A DNA stretch of 64,000 bases from contig CAUWAG010000003.1 in assembly GCA_963556695.1 (NCBI GenBank), forward strand, positions 5,952,001 through 6,016,000. Reading direction: 5' to 3'. Origin of the DNA: Anthostomella pinea (taxonomy: Eukaryota; Ascomycota; Sordariomycetes; Xylariales; Xylariaceae). The notes below the pieces were generated by a model, which was given only the letters and a program-made list of their open reading frames with translations, was not told where the DNA came from and made no database searches. Positions 53,831 to 63,524 of this stretch are shown one piece after another. How positions within the stretch are numbered: position 1 is the first letter of the stretch; each line of letters opens with the position of its first letter. Made by a program: the position numbers and the translations under genes.

Positions 53831-54744
53831 ATGTCGCGGCCAGAGGACACACTGTAACGACCCCTCTACATACCCCACCATCCATATCGACCAGAGAGAC
53901 ACATCACTTACACGCAAACCCCAGGTCCGCCGACATCCACTACGATGACACCGAAGCGCGAAAGTACACAACGTCATCGCGAATTCAGAACATCCAAGCC
54001 TCGATGACGCACCGCGCACTCGAGCTGCTAGACCTACCAGGGCCATCCCTCATCCTCGACGTCGGCTGCGGCAGCGGGTTATCCGGCGAGATCCTATCCT
54101 CGATACCACCGGAAGAAGGCGGCCCGCACGCGTGGATTGGCATGGATGTGTCGGCTTCGATGCTGGACATCGCGCTGCAGCGGGATGTCGAGGGTGACCT
54201 GATGCTAGCGGACATCGGGCAGGGCGTCCCCTTTCGCGCCGGCACCTTCGACGCCGCGGTCAGCATCAGCGCCATACAGTGGCTATGCAATGCCGAAAGC
54301 AGCGAGGATTCGCCCACCGCACGGCTGTCGCGGTTCTTCGGGGGTCTGTATGCGAGTCTGAAGAGAGGCGGACGCGCCGTCTGCCAGTTCTACCCCAAGA
54401 ACGACGACCAGAAGAAGATGATCACGGGCGCGGCGGTCAAGGCTGGGTTCGGCGCCGGTCTGCTGGAGGACGACCCCGAGACGAAGAACGTGAAGGTCTA
54501 CCTCGTGCTCACGGTCGGCGGCGGCGCGATAGAGGGCAGCGGGGGCGACATCACGGGCGTGGTTAGGGGCATGGAAGGCGTGGATGTCCTGGACGCGCGG
54601 CGGAACCAGAAGAGCGGCAAGGGCGAGATCAAGAAGGGCAGCAAGGCGTGGATCATGAAGAAGAAGGACCAGATGGAACGGAAGGGCAAGGTCGTCAAGG
54701 CGACGTCCAAATACACGGGACGGAAGAGACGGACTGCGTGGTGA
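53831..54744 (+). CDS. BUD23: 18S rRNA (guanine-N7)-methyltransferase, Bud23 family
   Basis: A 23-nt first exon (53831-53853, MSRPEDT) joins exon 2 (53925-54744) in phase, giving 280 aa. The sequence matches Bud23: DIHYDDTEARKYTTSSRIQNIQASMTHRALELL, the SAM-binding motif LILDVGCGSGLSGEIL (about 50-65), IGMDVSASMLDIAL, AVSISAIQWLCNAE and AVCQFYPKNDDQ. The C-terminal extension is Lys-rich (KGSKAWIMKKKDQMERKGK..SKYTGRKRRTAW), the nuclear/pre-ribosome-binding tail. The enzyme modifies a guanine in the 18S rRNA P-site region with its partner Trm112 and is needed for 40S subunit export. It is fully intact. Confidence 0.95.
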
Positions 54745-54951
54745 GAAGATTCGGCGGTAGAAATCCTTGCATTGCGCGGCGTTACAGGCGTTTTCGAGGT
54801 CTACGACCAGATGACGAACAACAGCTAGCTAATAATAGCTATCCCAATGTTCTTCCACCCCTACTGATAGACATAATTTTCCAATCTACCTGCAAGAACG
54901 TATCTCACATCACCTTCCCTTTCGTCGCGAGCCTCACACTATCTGTCCCAG

Positions 54952-55551
54952 TCATAGCCAGAAGCCCCCGAACAGCCGCACCCCAGCGATCGCCTTCACC
55001 GCGTCCTCGTACGCCTTCAGCTCATCCTCGTACGCCTTCAGCCCGTCCTCATACGCCCGCATCTCGACGATGCGCGCCTCGAGCACCTCGCGCCGACCCA
55101 GCACGATGTGCTCGATGGCGCACACGTCCCCGTCGAAGCCGACATGTCCCCGTTTTGTGGTTCTCATCTTGTCGAGTCGCGCCGAAAGGGCCGACTCCTC
55201 GCGCCGCAGCACCGACAGGCTCTGCGCTGGCGACGAAAGACCCCGGAGCTGCTCGTCGAGCGCCGTCGCGTACTGTCCTTGGTGCCAGTGCCGTAGTGAG
55301 AGGCCCAGCGTGTCTTCTTCCGTCGCGGGGAGGCTGAGGAGAACGATGGGGGTTGGGGTGTGGGTTTTGGGTGTGGTGGGTGCTGTGGGTGTGTTGTTGG
55401 TTGTTTCCTCGGCTTGCGATGGGGGTGTTGCGCTTTGTTTTGGTGTTTTGACGGCAGTGGTACTCAGGTGCTTTGCGGCGACGATTCGGTTGACATTGCT
55501 TGCGCAGAGCGTCTTGGCGACGCGGCGCGCGACGACTGGGAGGCGGAACAT
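54952..55551 (-). CDS. probable mitochondrial protein with C-terminal coiled coil
   Basis: The 199-aa intronless frame begins MFRLPVVARRVAKTLCASNVNRIVAAKHLSTTAV, a basic, hydroxylated, acid-free presequence typical of mitochondrial import. A Thr/Pro-rich linker (about 35-70) follows, then LGLSLRHWHQGQYATALDEQLRGLSS and a long helix (VLRREESALSARLDKMRTTKRGH.., VLEARIVEMR) ending in repeated heptads AYEDGLK-AYEDELK-AYEDAVK. The heptads correspond to a 21-bp DNA tandem repeat (about 54,998-55,060). I recognise no enzyme family. Confidence 0.7.
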   Translation of the reverse strand: MFRLPVVARRVAKTLCASNVNRIVAAKHLSTTAVKTPKQSATPPSQAEETTNNTPTAPTTPKTHTPTPIVLLSLPATEEDTLGLSLRHWHQGQYATALDEQLRGLSSPAQSLSVLRREESALSARLDKMRTTKRGHVGFDGDVCAIEHIVLGRREVLEARIVEMRAYEDGLKAYEDELKAYEDAVKAIAGVRLFGGFWL

Positions 55552-56274
55552 CTTGGTTGGTGGTTGTGTTGTGGTAGTGGGACTTTGATGACGATACAGA
55601 ACGTGTGCAAGAAGGGTGTGGGAAATATTATATGCTATAAGAAATAGTCGAATGATTCAAGCTACTTTATTCTTAAACTTCTTCTGTTCCTCTGGTGCCC
55701 TGTGTGTATTGGTTGCGGTTGTAATTTGAGTTCATGGCGCAACTGGCTCTGAGCAGATTCGGGAGTCTTTCGTCCGCCTGATGCTGCTGCCCCTTAGCCC
55801 CCTTTTTGACATGTGAACCATAGCCGGTTGGGTTATGTAAATATCAGGATCTGCCCGGAATATTTCTTCACCATGAACCTCAAGTGAGTTTGTCTTCTAG
55901 AAATCACTTGAAAGGACTCGCAAGCTCGGTCTAGGTGCGTCGGGCATGGTCCATTCGGCACGTCACCCGTTCTCGAGCCTGGGAGACGTTTTGGTCTTCA
56001 TCGTATGAAACTGGGCTACCTTTCTATGAAGGCAATAACTGAAGCATCTCCTACTTGTGCATAGGGCATCGTTCCAATATGGTATTATATATGAGCCATG
56101 CTGCTCCAGCATTGCTTCTTCTCGCAGGCTTTGACAGTGAACCAACTTACAACTCACCTCGATACCCAGCGTCCTCGACACCAGCACGAACACCAGCACG
56201 AACATCAGCACGAACATCAGCACGAACAGATATAAACTCACATCTGCCAACATCGCCCCGAAATTGACCTGCTT
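55552..56274. other. intergenic region with a 12-bp tandem repeat
   Basis: At about 56,177-56,228 the unit CAGCACGAACAT/C is repeated four times, directly in the presumed leader of the small secreted-peptide gene. No other gene seen. Confidence 0.6.
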
Positions 56275-56574
56275 ATGTCGACTTTTGCTATGAGGATCTC
56301 AACCTCTATCATCCTTGCCCTTGTGGCTCTCTCACCAGCAGCCATGGCAGGGCGTACGGCTTATGGCGTCTGTCAGGCTAGATGCGCCGGCCTTGTTATG
56401 GCATGCTATGCTGCTGCCGGTTTCACTTGGGGAACTATCTTGGCTGCTACTGCGCCTGCAAGTATTATAGCTTGCAACAAGGCCTTTGGTACTTGCCAGG
56501 CTGCTTGTTGGAATGCTGTGGGAACCAAGTTCAGATTTGGTGGGAATTCAGGCCGCGGCAATTCGGAGGAATAG
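56275..56574 (+). CDS. small secreted Cys-rich peptide (resembles proteins annotated zygote-specific class V)
   Basis: The ATG at 56275 (or the in-frame ATG at 56290) starts a signal peptide (MRISTSIILALVALSPAAMA), followed by a compact core with six Cys in the pattern C-x3-C-x6-C-x22-C-x6-C-x3-C: CQARCAGLVMACYAAAGFTWG, then APASIIACNKAFGTCQAAC. A Gly/Asn/Arg tail follows. The core resembles small fungal proteins often labelled zygote-specific class V by similarity to an algal gene; the function is unknown. Total length is 99 aa. A paralogue lies 1.2 kb downstream. The gene is followed after about 80 bp by a truncated LINE copy. Confidence 0.75.
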   Translation: MSTFAMRISTSIILALVALSPAAMAGRTAYGVCQARCAGLVMACYAAAGFTWGTILAATAPASIIACNKAFGTCQAACWNAVGTKFRFGGNSGRGNSEE

Positions 56575-56657
56575 TCTTGATGGGAAGAGGGAGAGGATAG
56601 TGTGAGGGGTGTCAAGGAAACGTATCCATGGGGACATACGCGAAACACGTATATAAC

Positions 56658-56812
56658 GTTTGTTGTTTGTTTTGTATTTAACGTGGGGGGTAGCTCCTCA
56701 GTAGTGCAGACCACGCCTCCCAGAGCCTCTGCATCGCAGGGTTGTGGAGGTCTCAAGAAAATAAGTACAGTCAGTCCCGCTCACGGGCCCATCCCCGTTG
56801 TTGCGGCGAAAA
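56658..56812 (-). mobile_element. 5'-truncated LINE copy with target-site duplication
   Basis: About 155 bp match the 3' end of the full LINE at 57898-58055 at high identity (both contain AACGTGGGGGGTAGCTCCTC on the plus strand, and CATCCCCGTTGTT). Its tail is an imperfect AAAC/AACA repeat on the minus strand. It is flanked by the 15-bp direct repeat AAACACGTATATAAC at 56643-56657 and 56813-56827, a target-site duplication. Confidence 0.92.
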
Positions 56813-56827
56813 AAACACGTATATAAC

Positions 56828-57443
56828 ATCAGATCGGTTACTGTAACGCAGGAGGATGTCGCATTATGGTTCCCTTTCCAGTTGCCGGTAAGCTACTTTG
56901 TAATTCCTCTTCCTACCCTGCAAACACTCTGGATAGAGAGGTAGAGCCAAAGTTGCGTTCATGTTTCGAGTCCCGTCAAAGGTGAATAGACGAGGAAAGA
57001 GTAGTACGCGAGTGGCTAATGCGACTAGATTCTGTCTGCCAAAGGACCAACGCAGAAGCAGTGGCCCCCATATGACTGCGAACGAGTGACGTTCTTTCAT
57101 ACAACAGCCACTCATACATCTCCCAAATGGGTGATAAAGCAGCCAGCCGAGCAATACTTTGCGAGCATTGCAGATGACAGCTTACGAGAGTCTCCTCGGG
57201 TGCCGACATGGAAAGCTGCATTATCCCGTAGTACACGCCCCTCTGACACATCACCAGTCCCCACCGCTTCCGCAAACCACGGAGCCTGATAAATCTCACA
57301 TATTCTCTCATCTTCTCCATCCAGAGCCAGACACCTTGGACTTCCTTCATCGCAATCCTCCTCTGATTCACCAACATACCGACCTCGATCCGATCGTCAA
57401 CTAGTACCATACCAACCTGCCACCAGTGACGAGTCTGCCCATC
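56828..57443. other. intergenic region, no gene seen
   Basis: Between the truncated LINE and the second small-peptide locus; the short frames are unsupported. Confidence 0.4.
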
Positions 57444-57667
57444 ATGAAGATCTACCACACTGTCTCCTTCGCACTCGTTGCACTCGCGCCCGCTGTGCAT
57501 GCCAGGCCGGATGTGCGGGCGTCGTAACGGCCTGTTACGGCGCGGCTGGCTTCACCTGGGGCGCAACCGCGGGGGCCTCGGCCCCGGCCACGGTCATGGC
57601 TTGCAATGCTGCTTTCGGTAGCTGCCAGGCTGCATGCTCGGTCGCTTTTCTAGCGCCGACTCTTTAA
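57444..57667 (+). pseudogene. broken paralogue of the small secreted Cys-rich peptide
   Basis: The ATG at 57444 encodes a good signal peptide (MKIYHTVSFALVALAPAVHA), but this frame stops at 57,525. The mature part is readable in the adjoining frame from about 57,498: CQAGCAGVVTACYGAAGFTWG, APATVMACNAAFGSCQAAC, ending at 57667. The six-Cys spacing equals that of the intact gene at 56275. The junction lacks the few residues that link signal peptide and first Cys in the paralogue, so a small deletion near 57,497 caused the frameshift. Confidence 0.75.
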
Positions 57668-58399
57668 ACCATTATGGTACGTGAGAGAATGTGGTGCGTA
57701 GTAGGTCTGTTCTTTGCTGATTCCTGGGGGATATTCTAGCTGGAGCCGAAAACCGGACCGACCTTTCTGGCGATTATCTTGCTCGACACTGTAAAAGGGA
57801 CGGGGATGTTTAATAGACTCGGAACAAGGCGTTGTCAGGTACCTAGGTTTACATGAGGATATTGGGGAGCAGAGGTTACCCGCGAGGGTGCAGGACATTG
57901 TTTGTTTGTTTGTTTGTTTTTAACGTGGGGGGTAGCTCCTCAGTAGTGCAAACCACGCCTCCCAGAGCCTCTGCATCGCAGGGTTGTGGAGGTCTCAAGA
58001 TAATAAGTACAGTCAGTCCCGCTCACAGGCCCATCCCCGTTGTTACGGCGGTATGACCTTGGGGTCATCCATCTGGTCCTTTAAGGAAGGCTATCTATCG
58101 GGGGCAGATTGGTGAAAAGAACTTGCTCTTCTCCATAAATTTTGCCCATTCTGTGCTCCTCTCCTTTAAGTATTGTAAACAAGCTGCCTTAGGCGAATGC
58201 CTAGGCAGTAGCCGATTTTTTCCCAGCCTCTTACAAAAGAAAATGTGTTGTGGTGTTTTCTTCTCACCACAGTTGCAGTGATCATTCGAGTCTGTGTGCC
58301 CAAAGCGTTCATGGTAGCTGGCAAAGTCGCCATGTCCAGATCTGGCCGCTAGAAGTCTGTGTAAAGTACTCCTCTTAAAAGATATAAGGTCTCTTTTAG

Positions 58400-61300
58400 T
58401 TACTGTGTGTGAGTATACTTCTTGATACTTAGATTCTGATTGGTCTTTTTACCATTAGTTGAACTCTTTCTGCCCTTTTTTTTGAGATCTCTCTTGATCC
58501 AAGAGATTGTAGGAAGGCTTGTTGTGTCTGTTTCTAGCATAGCACCCTCTTTTGCTAATGTGTCGGCAGCTTCATTGCCATCAATATCTCTGTGTCCAGG
58601 AATCCACTTGACGGTCACTCCAGGAGTGTGTGCTGTGGCAAGTTCTTGAAATCGTAGAAAAATATTCTGTGATGTCTCGGGTGGAGTCCCATTGAGCCCA
58701 TCAACCACTGACGTGTTGTTCAGGCAGACATATAGCTGTTTTCTGTGTCCAATTGCCCTGGCTGCTACAAGACCTTGGAGAGCATCATAGACTTCAGCAT
58801 CTACTACTTCTACTTGCAGAAGTCTACCCTTTCCCCGGTATACTTCTTGAGTAGTGTTGCCTTTCCTGATGGTGTAACCCCATCCAGTGCAGGTTGTACC
58901 TTGGTCAACCAATTGTGATCCATCTGAGTAGATGACAAGGTCAGTGTTCATATTTCTCTCCTGTAGCCATTGCTTAAAGAGCTCTATTTTTTTGTTTTTG
59001 TCTTTACGGATTGGGGGCTTCTTCCATGATGGCCTGGTTAGTATTGGTCTCTGGAAGTCAGGGACTAGCTGGAAGCTCCTTTGTAGCCTTGTTGGATCCT
59101 TGCGGGCTTGTATTTGGAGCCTGCCAACAAGAGGGTGTCTCTGGTCTATTCGTCCTAGTCGAAGGCCGTGACGTCGTCGTATTGACTCTGCAAGAACTCC
59201 AGCTGGGGGAATCTGCGATTCAAAATGTAGGATATGCCCAGGGTGTGTTTTCCAGACTGGTAAGATAGCCCTGATTGCCGTTTGTAGTACAGCATCTATT
59301 GTCCCAAGAAGCCCCTTAATGCGACATGCTGATGTCTCACCTAAGCTCCTGATTTTTTCCATTCCTGGGTACCAGGTCTCCAGGCCGTGTGTAAGAATAG
59401 GAATAATACAAGCTTTCACAGCCCTCCTGGTTGATTTTACTAGGAGTCCCTTGACTGTGTTGCATAGTCTTCAAAGGTGATTTGCTACCCTACTAGCTTT
59501 CTTGGCCCAGTGAGAAACATGAACTTTGAAGTTTAGTTTTCTATCCAGAAGGACACCTAGCCATCGCATAGAATGCTTAGCTATTTTGTTCATTGTCCTG
59601 TGGCGGACTGGAGGGTTGTTTGAGTTCTTTTTCCGCGAGAAGTGCATGATCTCAGTTTTGTCAGGGTCAAACTTAATAGCATTATTATGTCCCTATTAAT
59701 TAAGCAAATGAAGGTTTTCAGAAGCCTTTGTAGCTATTTCCTCAAGGTTCTTTCCAATATAGAGAGTTGCTAGGTCGTCTGCATATCCAAAGCGTCTTCT
59801 TTTCATGCCAAGTTGGGCACAGATTGGCTCGGTATACAGCATGTAAAGGATTGGAGAGGCTGGTGAACCTTGTGGTAGCCCACAAGTGAGAGCTTTTATA
59901 TCGGTCATAATACCTTCAAACCAAACTCTTGCGGACCGCTCGGACATGAATGACTGGACCCATCTTATAAGAAAGCCTGGCTAGCCCTGTTCTCTCATGC
60001 GAACCACCAGCCGTCCCTTTAGGGCAGCATCAAAGGCCCCTTTCACATCTGACGTGACTACTGTTGCAACCAGGCCTTGGTCAAAGGCCTGCTCAATATC
60101 GTGTATGAGTGCAGCTACCAGGTCAGTGGCAGAGCGCTTTGGTAGAGCTCCAAAATATTGTAGAACTAGAATCCCAAATTTGACAACAAATCAGGTAATT
60201 CTTTTCGCGATGAGTCGTTCTAGGCCTTTGCCAAGACATGACAGTAGCGATATTGGTCTGTAGGCCCTGGGATTGGAGTAGTCTTTCTTTCCTGGTTTTG
60301 GGATCATCACTACCTCAGCTGCTTTGAATGATTTAGGGTGGTATCCAATCTGTAGACAGGTCTGGAAAAGGGCTCTGATATGTTCACTAATGACTGGCCA
60401 GTAAGCTTTCAGAATCCGTACTGTGAGGGTGTCTATTCCCGGGGAGTTGCTCTTGGTTCCTAGAGTGCACCCTTCAGCCTCTTCCAGTCCGACATGGTAT
60501 TCAAGGGGGATGTATGGCTTAGGTTGTATGATCTGCGCAGACCAGGGGTCGATGATATCGTTGTCTGAGGTACTTCGTTCAAGCGTGGCTGAGCATAGTG
60601 CATTTGCCTTGCTCTCTTGTGATTCGAATATTTGGTCTCCTATGATGATTAGAGGGGAACGCAGTCCTGCTGATAACTTATGCCAAGAGACGATTCTGTA
60701 TAGGTCCTTTGGCTCAGTTGCTGAATTGATTAGAGTCTGCCAGTACTCTCTCTTAGCTTTGCAAACCACGCGACGAAATCCCTGTCGGGCTGAATTCCGC
60801 CCTTCTTGACTTGTAGTCTGTTTGGAAAGGACTCTATATGTCTGAATAGCTGATTTGCAGTCATCATTCCACCAAGCAGTGGGCCTAGATTGTCGGGGCT
60901 TCTTGCCCACTGTCCTGATACAGCCTTGGATCATGTTGATCAAGCTCTGTGTAAATGCATCCACCTGGCCAGGGGATACACCCAGCCGGGGGAGTTCATG
61001 GATCCTGGTTTGGACATTATCTGCCAGCTCTTGTAGTTTGTCATCCGGTACTATCCAGTAATTGGCCTTAGAGACTCGGTCCAGATCTCCCTGAATTGGA
61101 ATAATTATTTGTAATGTCTCATGATCTAAGGTGCACTGAAGTGCATCATTGACTGAGGCTTCAGCCATAGGGACATCTGAGAACACCAGATCTAGTACAT
61201 TTCCGTCATCATGTGTTGGAACATCTGGTTCAGAAATCAGATCCAGTCCATGATCTGCCATAGTCTGTGCAAGTATGACACCACCATGATATCCTGGATT

Positions 61301-61786
61301 GCTTGAGTCCCAGGATATGTCGCCAGCATTGAAATCTCCAGCTATAACGCAGCCAAAAGGTGGAGTCCATACTTCCAGAATGTCATCCACTTTTTATGGG
61401 TTGTCACAAGGCCGGTAGACACTGGCAAATATAATGCCTTGTACCTTGATCCAGGTGATGTCTCGTGTAGCATAAGGCCGAAGTTGATCCGCTTAAAGGT
61501 GTTTTCTCACATAGATGAGAGATATGGGCCGTGTACTGTCGCTGTCCCAGGAATCCACTGGGGAGTATATTTTATAATTGGGATGTGTCTTTACTCCCAT
61601 TCTCCCACCTGGTGGGATGCCAACCCAGGGCTCTTGCATCAGGATGATGTCTGCTTGTTCTCCTTTGTAGTCAGCTAGGTTAATGGCTAACTCTGTAAGG
61701 CCTGCACTCTTTTGTCCTCCTGCTGTGTTCACAGAATGGATGACTAGATGCCTGTGTCGATGTGTTTCGTTTGGTGTACCTAACAT
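58400..61786 (-). pseudogene. LINE ORF2: APE endonuclease + reverse transcriptase + RNase H, seven in-frame stops
   Basis: One reading frame of 1129 codons runs from the ATG at 61786 to the stop at 58400 without any frameshift. Domains in order: APE-type endonuclease (HSVNTAGGQK, LMQEPWVG, CVIAGDFNAGDISWD), reverse transcriptase (AYRPISLLSCLGKGLER, DVKGAFDAAL, GLPQGSPASPILY, the FGYADD catalytic box) and RNase H (LVIYSDGSQ, VDAEVYDALQGL, VKWIPGHRDIDGNEAADTLAKEGA). In-frame stops lie at 61495, 61396, 60193, 59983, 59698, 59695 and 59473 (first base, minus strand). Several are TAA at positions expected to be Gln, and TAG at expected Trp. The ATG overlaps the ORF1 stop (ATGTTAG), as in coupled LINE translation. 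Confidence 0.92.
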
Positions 61787-63357
61787 TGACTGACAACAAT
61801 GGTATCGGCATCTCTGGGATGAGTTGTATCTGTTGTGTCGATTTGCATTGTAATGTCCTTGTTATTATTGCTGGGTGTTGGCCCAGCTTGGTTTCTGACT
61901 GCTTTATTGAGGGCCTTGGATCTGGCTCTTTCTCTGGCTAGCCTTATTTCTTGGATTTGCTCCCATGTGTGCTTATGGATGGTACCTTTCATAACCTTGG
62001 GGCGAGCAGGGTATTTTTTGAAGTCGGCAGCATGAGGTCCTTTGCAGTTGACACATTTTGGGATTGGTTTTTCGCACTCTTCCTGGTGTACTGTGTTGGC
62101 GCAGTGTGCACATACTTGCTTTTCGCATCGGTAATTTCTACCATGGTATCTGAAGCAGCTTGCACACTGATGAACCTTGGGGGTGTATTGAATATGCCTT
62201 GAGGTCATTGAGTGGGCAAAAAGCGTGAATGGTTTCTTTACTGCACTGGGCAGAGAGATTATCCACGTGGTTTCTGGATCAGAATTAATCGTGTTCTTTG
62301 AGAGTATGCACCTCAAAGGTCTGTCGCCTGTTTGAGCTTCAACTTCATCAGTAACAGCAGTGTCGGTAATATCGATTGTGAACCCTTCTGCACTGATGAC
62401 CTTTCTTAGGCATCCATCGACCTTGTAATGGTGCCAGACTGTGTGGGTCTCAATCTTTTGTGCCTTAAGAATGTCGGCAATTTCTTCTTGGGAAGCCAGA
62501 AGCTTAGCCTGAGTTGGCTTGTCCCTTGGGTGTAAGGTAAAACCAGAAGGACAATGTGTCACTTCTCTAAGCTCCTGAGGGTGGAGCTTAAGTCTTCTGT
62601 TTAGTGTAGACTTGATTCCATAAGGCTTAAGGTGGCTATTATCCATGCGGACAAAGACCCGGAGATCATCCTGCTTCCTCTTCAATTGGTTGATAGTGAT
62701 AAAGGTACTAGGCTGTGTTTTCTTTATGGTAGTGTTAACTGTCCATGGATACTGTCGTTGGCCAGAGGAGACAGCTTGGGCGAAGGTCATGGTAGGCTTC
62801 CCTATTTCTATCCCCCCAGAAGTGGCCTTTCTTGTGATCAGATCTCGGGTTTCCAGCCACTCATTCAGACATTTGGAGAAAAAAGCGCTAAACTCCTTGG
62901 CATGAGAGTATAGTTCGGTTCCAGCTTTCTCAAGTGTCTTATCGACTGCTACAGCACACTCCTGAAACATTGTCATCCTGGCTTCATAAAGATGCTTGTC
63001 TTTAGCCAGTATTTTGGCAACTTGGTTCTGGCACTCTGAAAAGGAGACTTTGTTCCCTGTATCACCTCTAATGGCTTGGTCTGTAGGGATTTCGCTTGAC
63101 TGAGGTAATTCCATATCAATAGTGCTGCTATTATTGATATTTTGGGATTTTCCTTTCAGAGGGGAAATAGTGGTGAAGTCAGCCTCAGAGACCTGTGACG
63201 GGCTGCTGTTGATGTCGTCGAGCAGTGCCTGGCAGAGCCTGCTTGGGGTTGCCGGGTCATGTGTTCTTTTAGGGACTGGGGATTTGAACACGCCGCCAGT
63301 AGTCGTCCTTGGGACGGCCACTGGCGTGTTTGGGGGCCTGTCATGAAAGGGTGCCAT
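61780..63357 (-). CDS. LINE ORF1 (gag-like RNA-binding protein)
   Basis: The ATG at 63357 gives a 525-aa open frame without stops, in contrast to ORF2. The N-terminal part is Pro/Ser/Thr-rich, the middle helical and basic, and the C-terminus has zinc-knuckle-type motifs (CASCFRYHGRNYRC, CAHCANTVHQEEC, CVNCKGPHAADF) for nucleic-acid binding. In LINEs this protein coats the RNA and supports target-primed reverse transcription. It ends TIVVSQC with a TAG that overlaps the ORF2 start. Intactness of ORF1 alone cannot mobilise this copy. Confidence 0.88.
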   Translation of the reverse strand: MAPFHDRPPNTPVAVPRTTTGGVFKSPVPKRTHDPATPSRLCQALLDDINSSPSQVSEADFTTISPLKGKSQNINNSSTIDMELPQSSEIPTDQAIRGDTGNKVSFSECQNQVAKILAKDKHLYEARMTMFQECAVAVDKTLEKAGTELYSHAKEFSAFFSKCLNEWLETRDLITRKATSGGIEIGKPTMTFAQAVSSGQRQYPWTVNTTIKKTQPSTFITINQLKRKQDDLRVFVRMDNSHLKPYGIKSTLNRRLKLHPQELREVTHCPSGFTLHPRDKPTQAKLLASQEEIADILKAQKIETHTVWHHYKVDGCLRKVISAEGFTIDITDTAVTDEVEAQTGDRPLRCILSKNTINSDPETTWIISLPSAVKKPFTLFAHSMTSRHIQYTPKVHQCASCFRYHGRNYRCEKQVCAHCANTVHQEECEKPIPKCVNCKGPHAADFKKYPARPKVMKGTIHKHTWEQIQEIRLARERARSKALNKAVRNQAGPTPSNNNKDITMQIDTTDTTHPRDADTIVVSQC

Positions 63358-63524
63358 CCAACTTGTGAGAAAAATTTTCTGCGCCTTGGCAAGGATAGTC
63401 AGGTACTGAGACAAATGCCTGTTTTAGTGCAGATGTAGAGGTTGCGCCCTAACAGCGGGGCGCCAAGAAAAATAGTTGTTCTCTGTAGGGTGTTCTGCGT
63501 GTCTGCTTGCGAGGGTGCAGGACA

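Larger units (their letters stand above)
57898..63508 (-). mobile_element. full-length Tad-like LINE (non-LTR retrotransposon), 5.6 kb
   Basis: The element is flanked by the 16-bp direct repeat GCGAGGGTGCAGGACA (57882-57897 and 63509-63524), a target-site duplication. Read on the minus strand it has a 5' leader of about 150 bp, ORF1 (gag-like with CCHC knuckles), ORF2 (endonuclease, reverse transcriptase, RNase H) and a 3' UTR ending in an (AAAC)n tail at 57,898. RNase H downstream of RT and CCHC motifs in ORF1 fit the Tad/I-like fungal LINEs. ORF2 carries several stops, so the copy is not autonomous. Confidence 0.95.
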
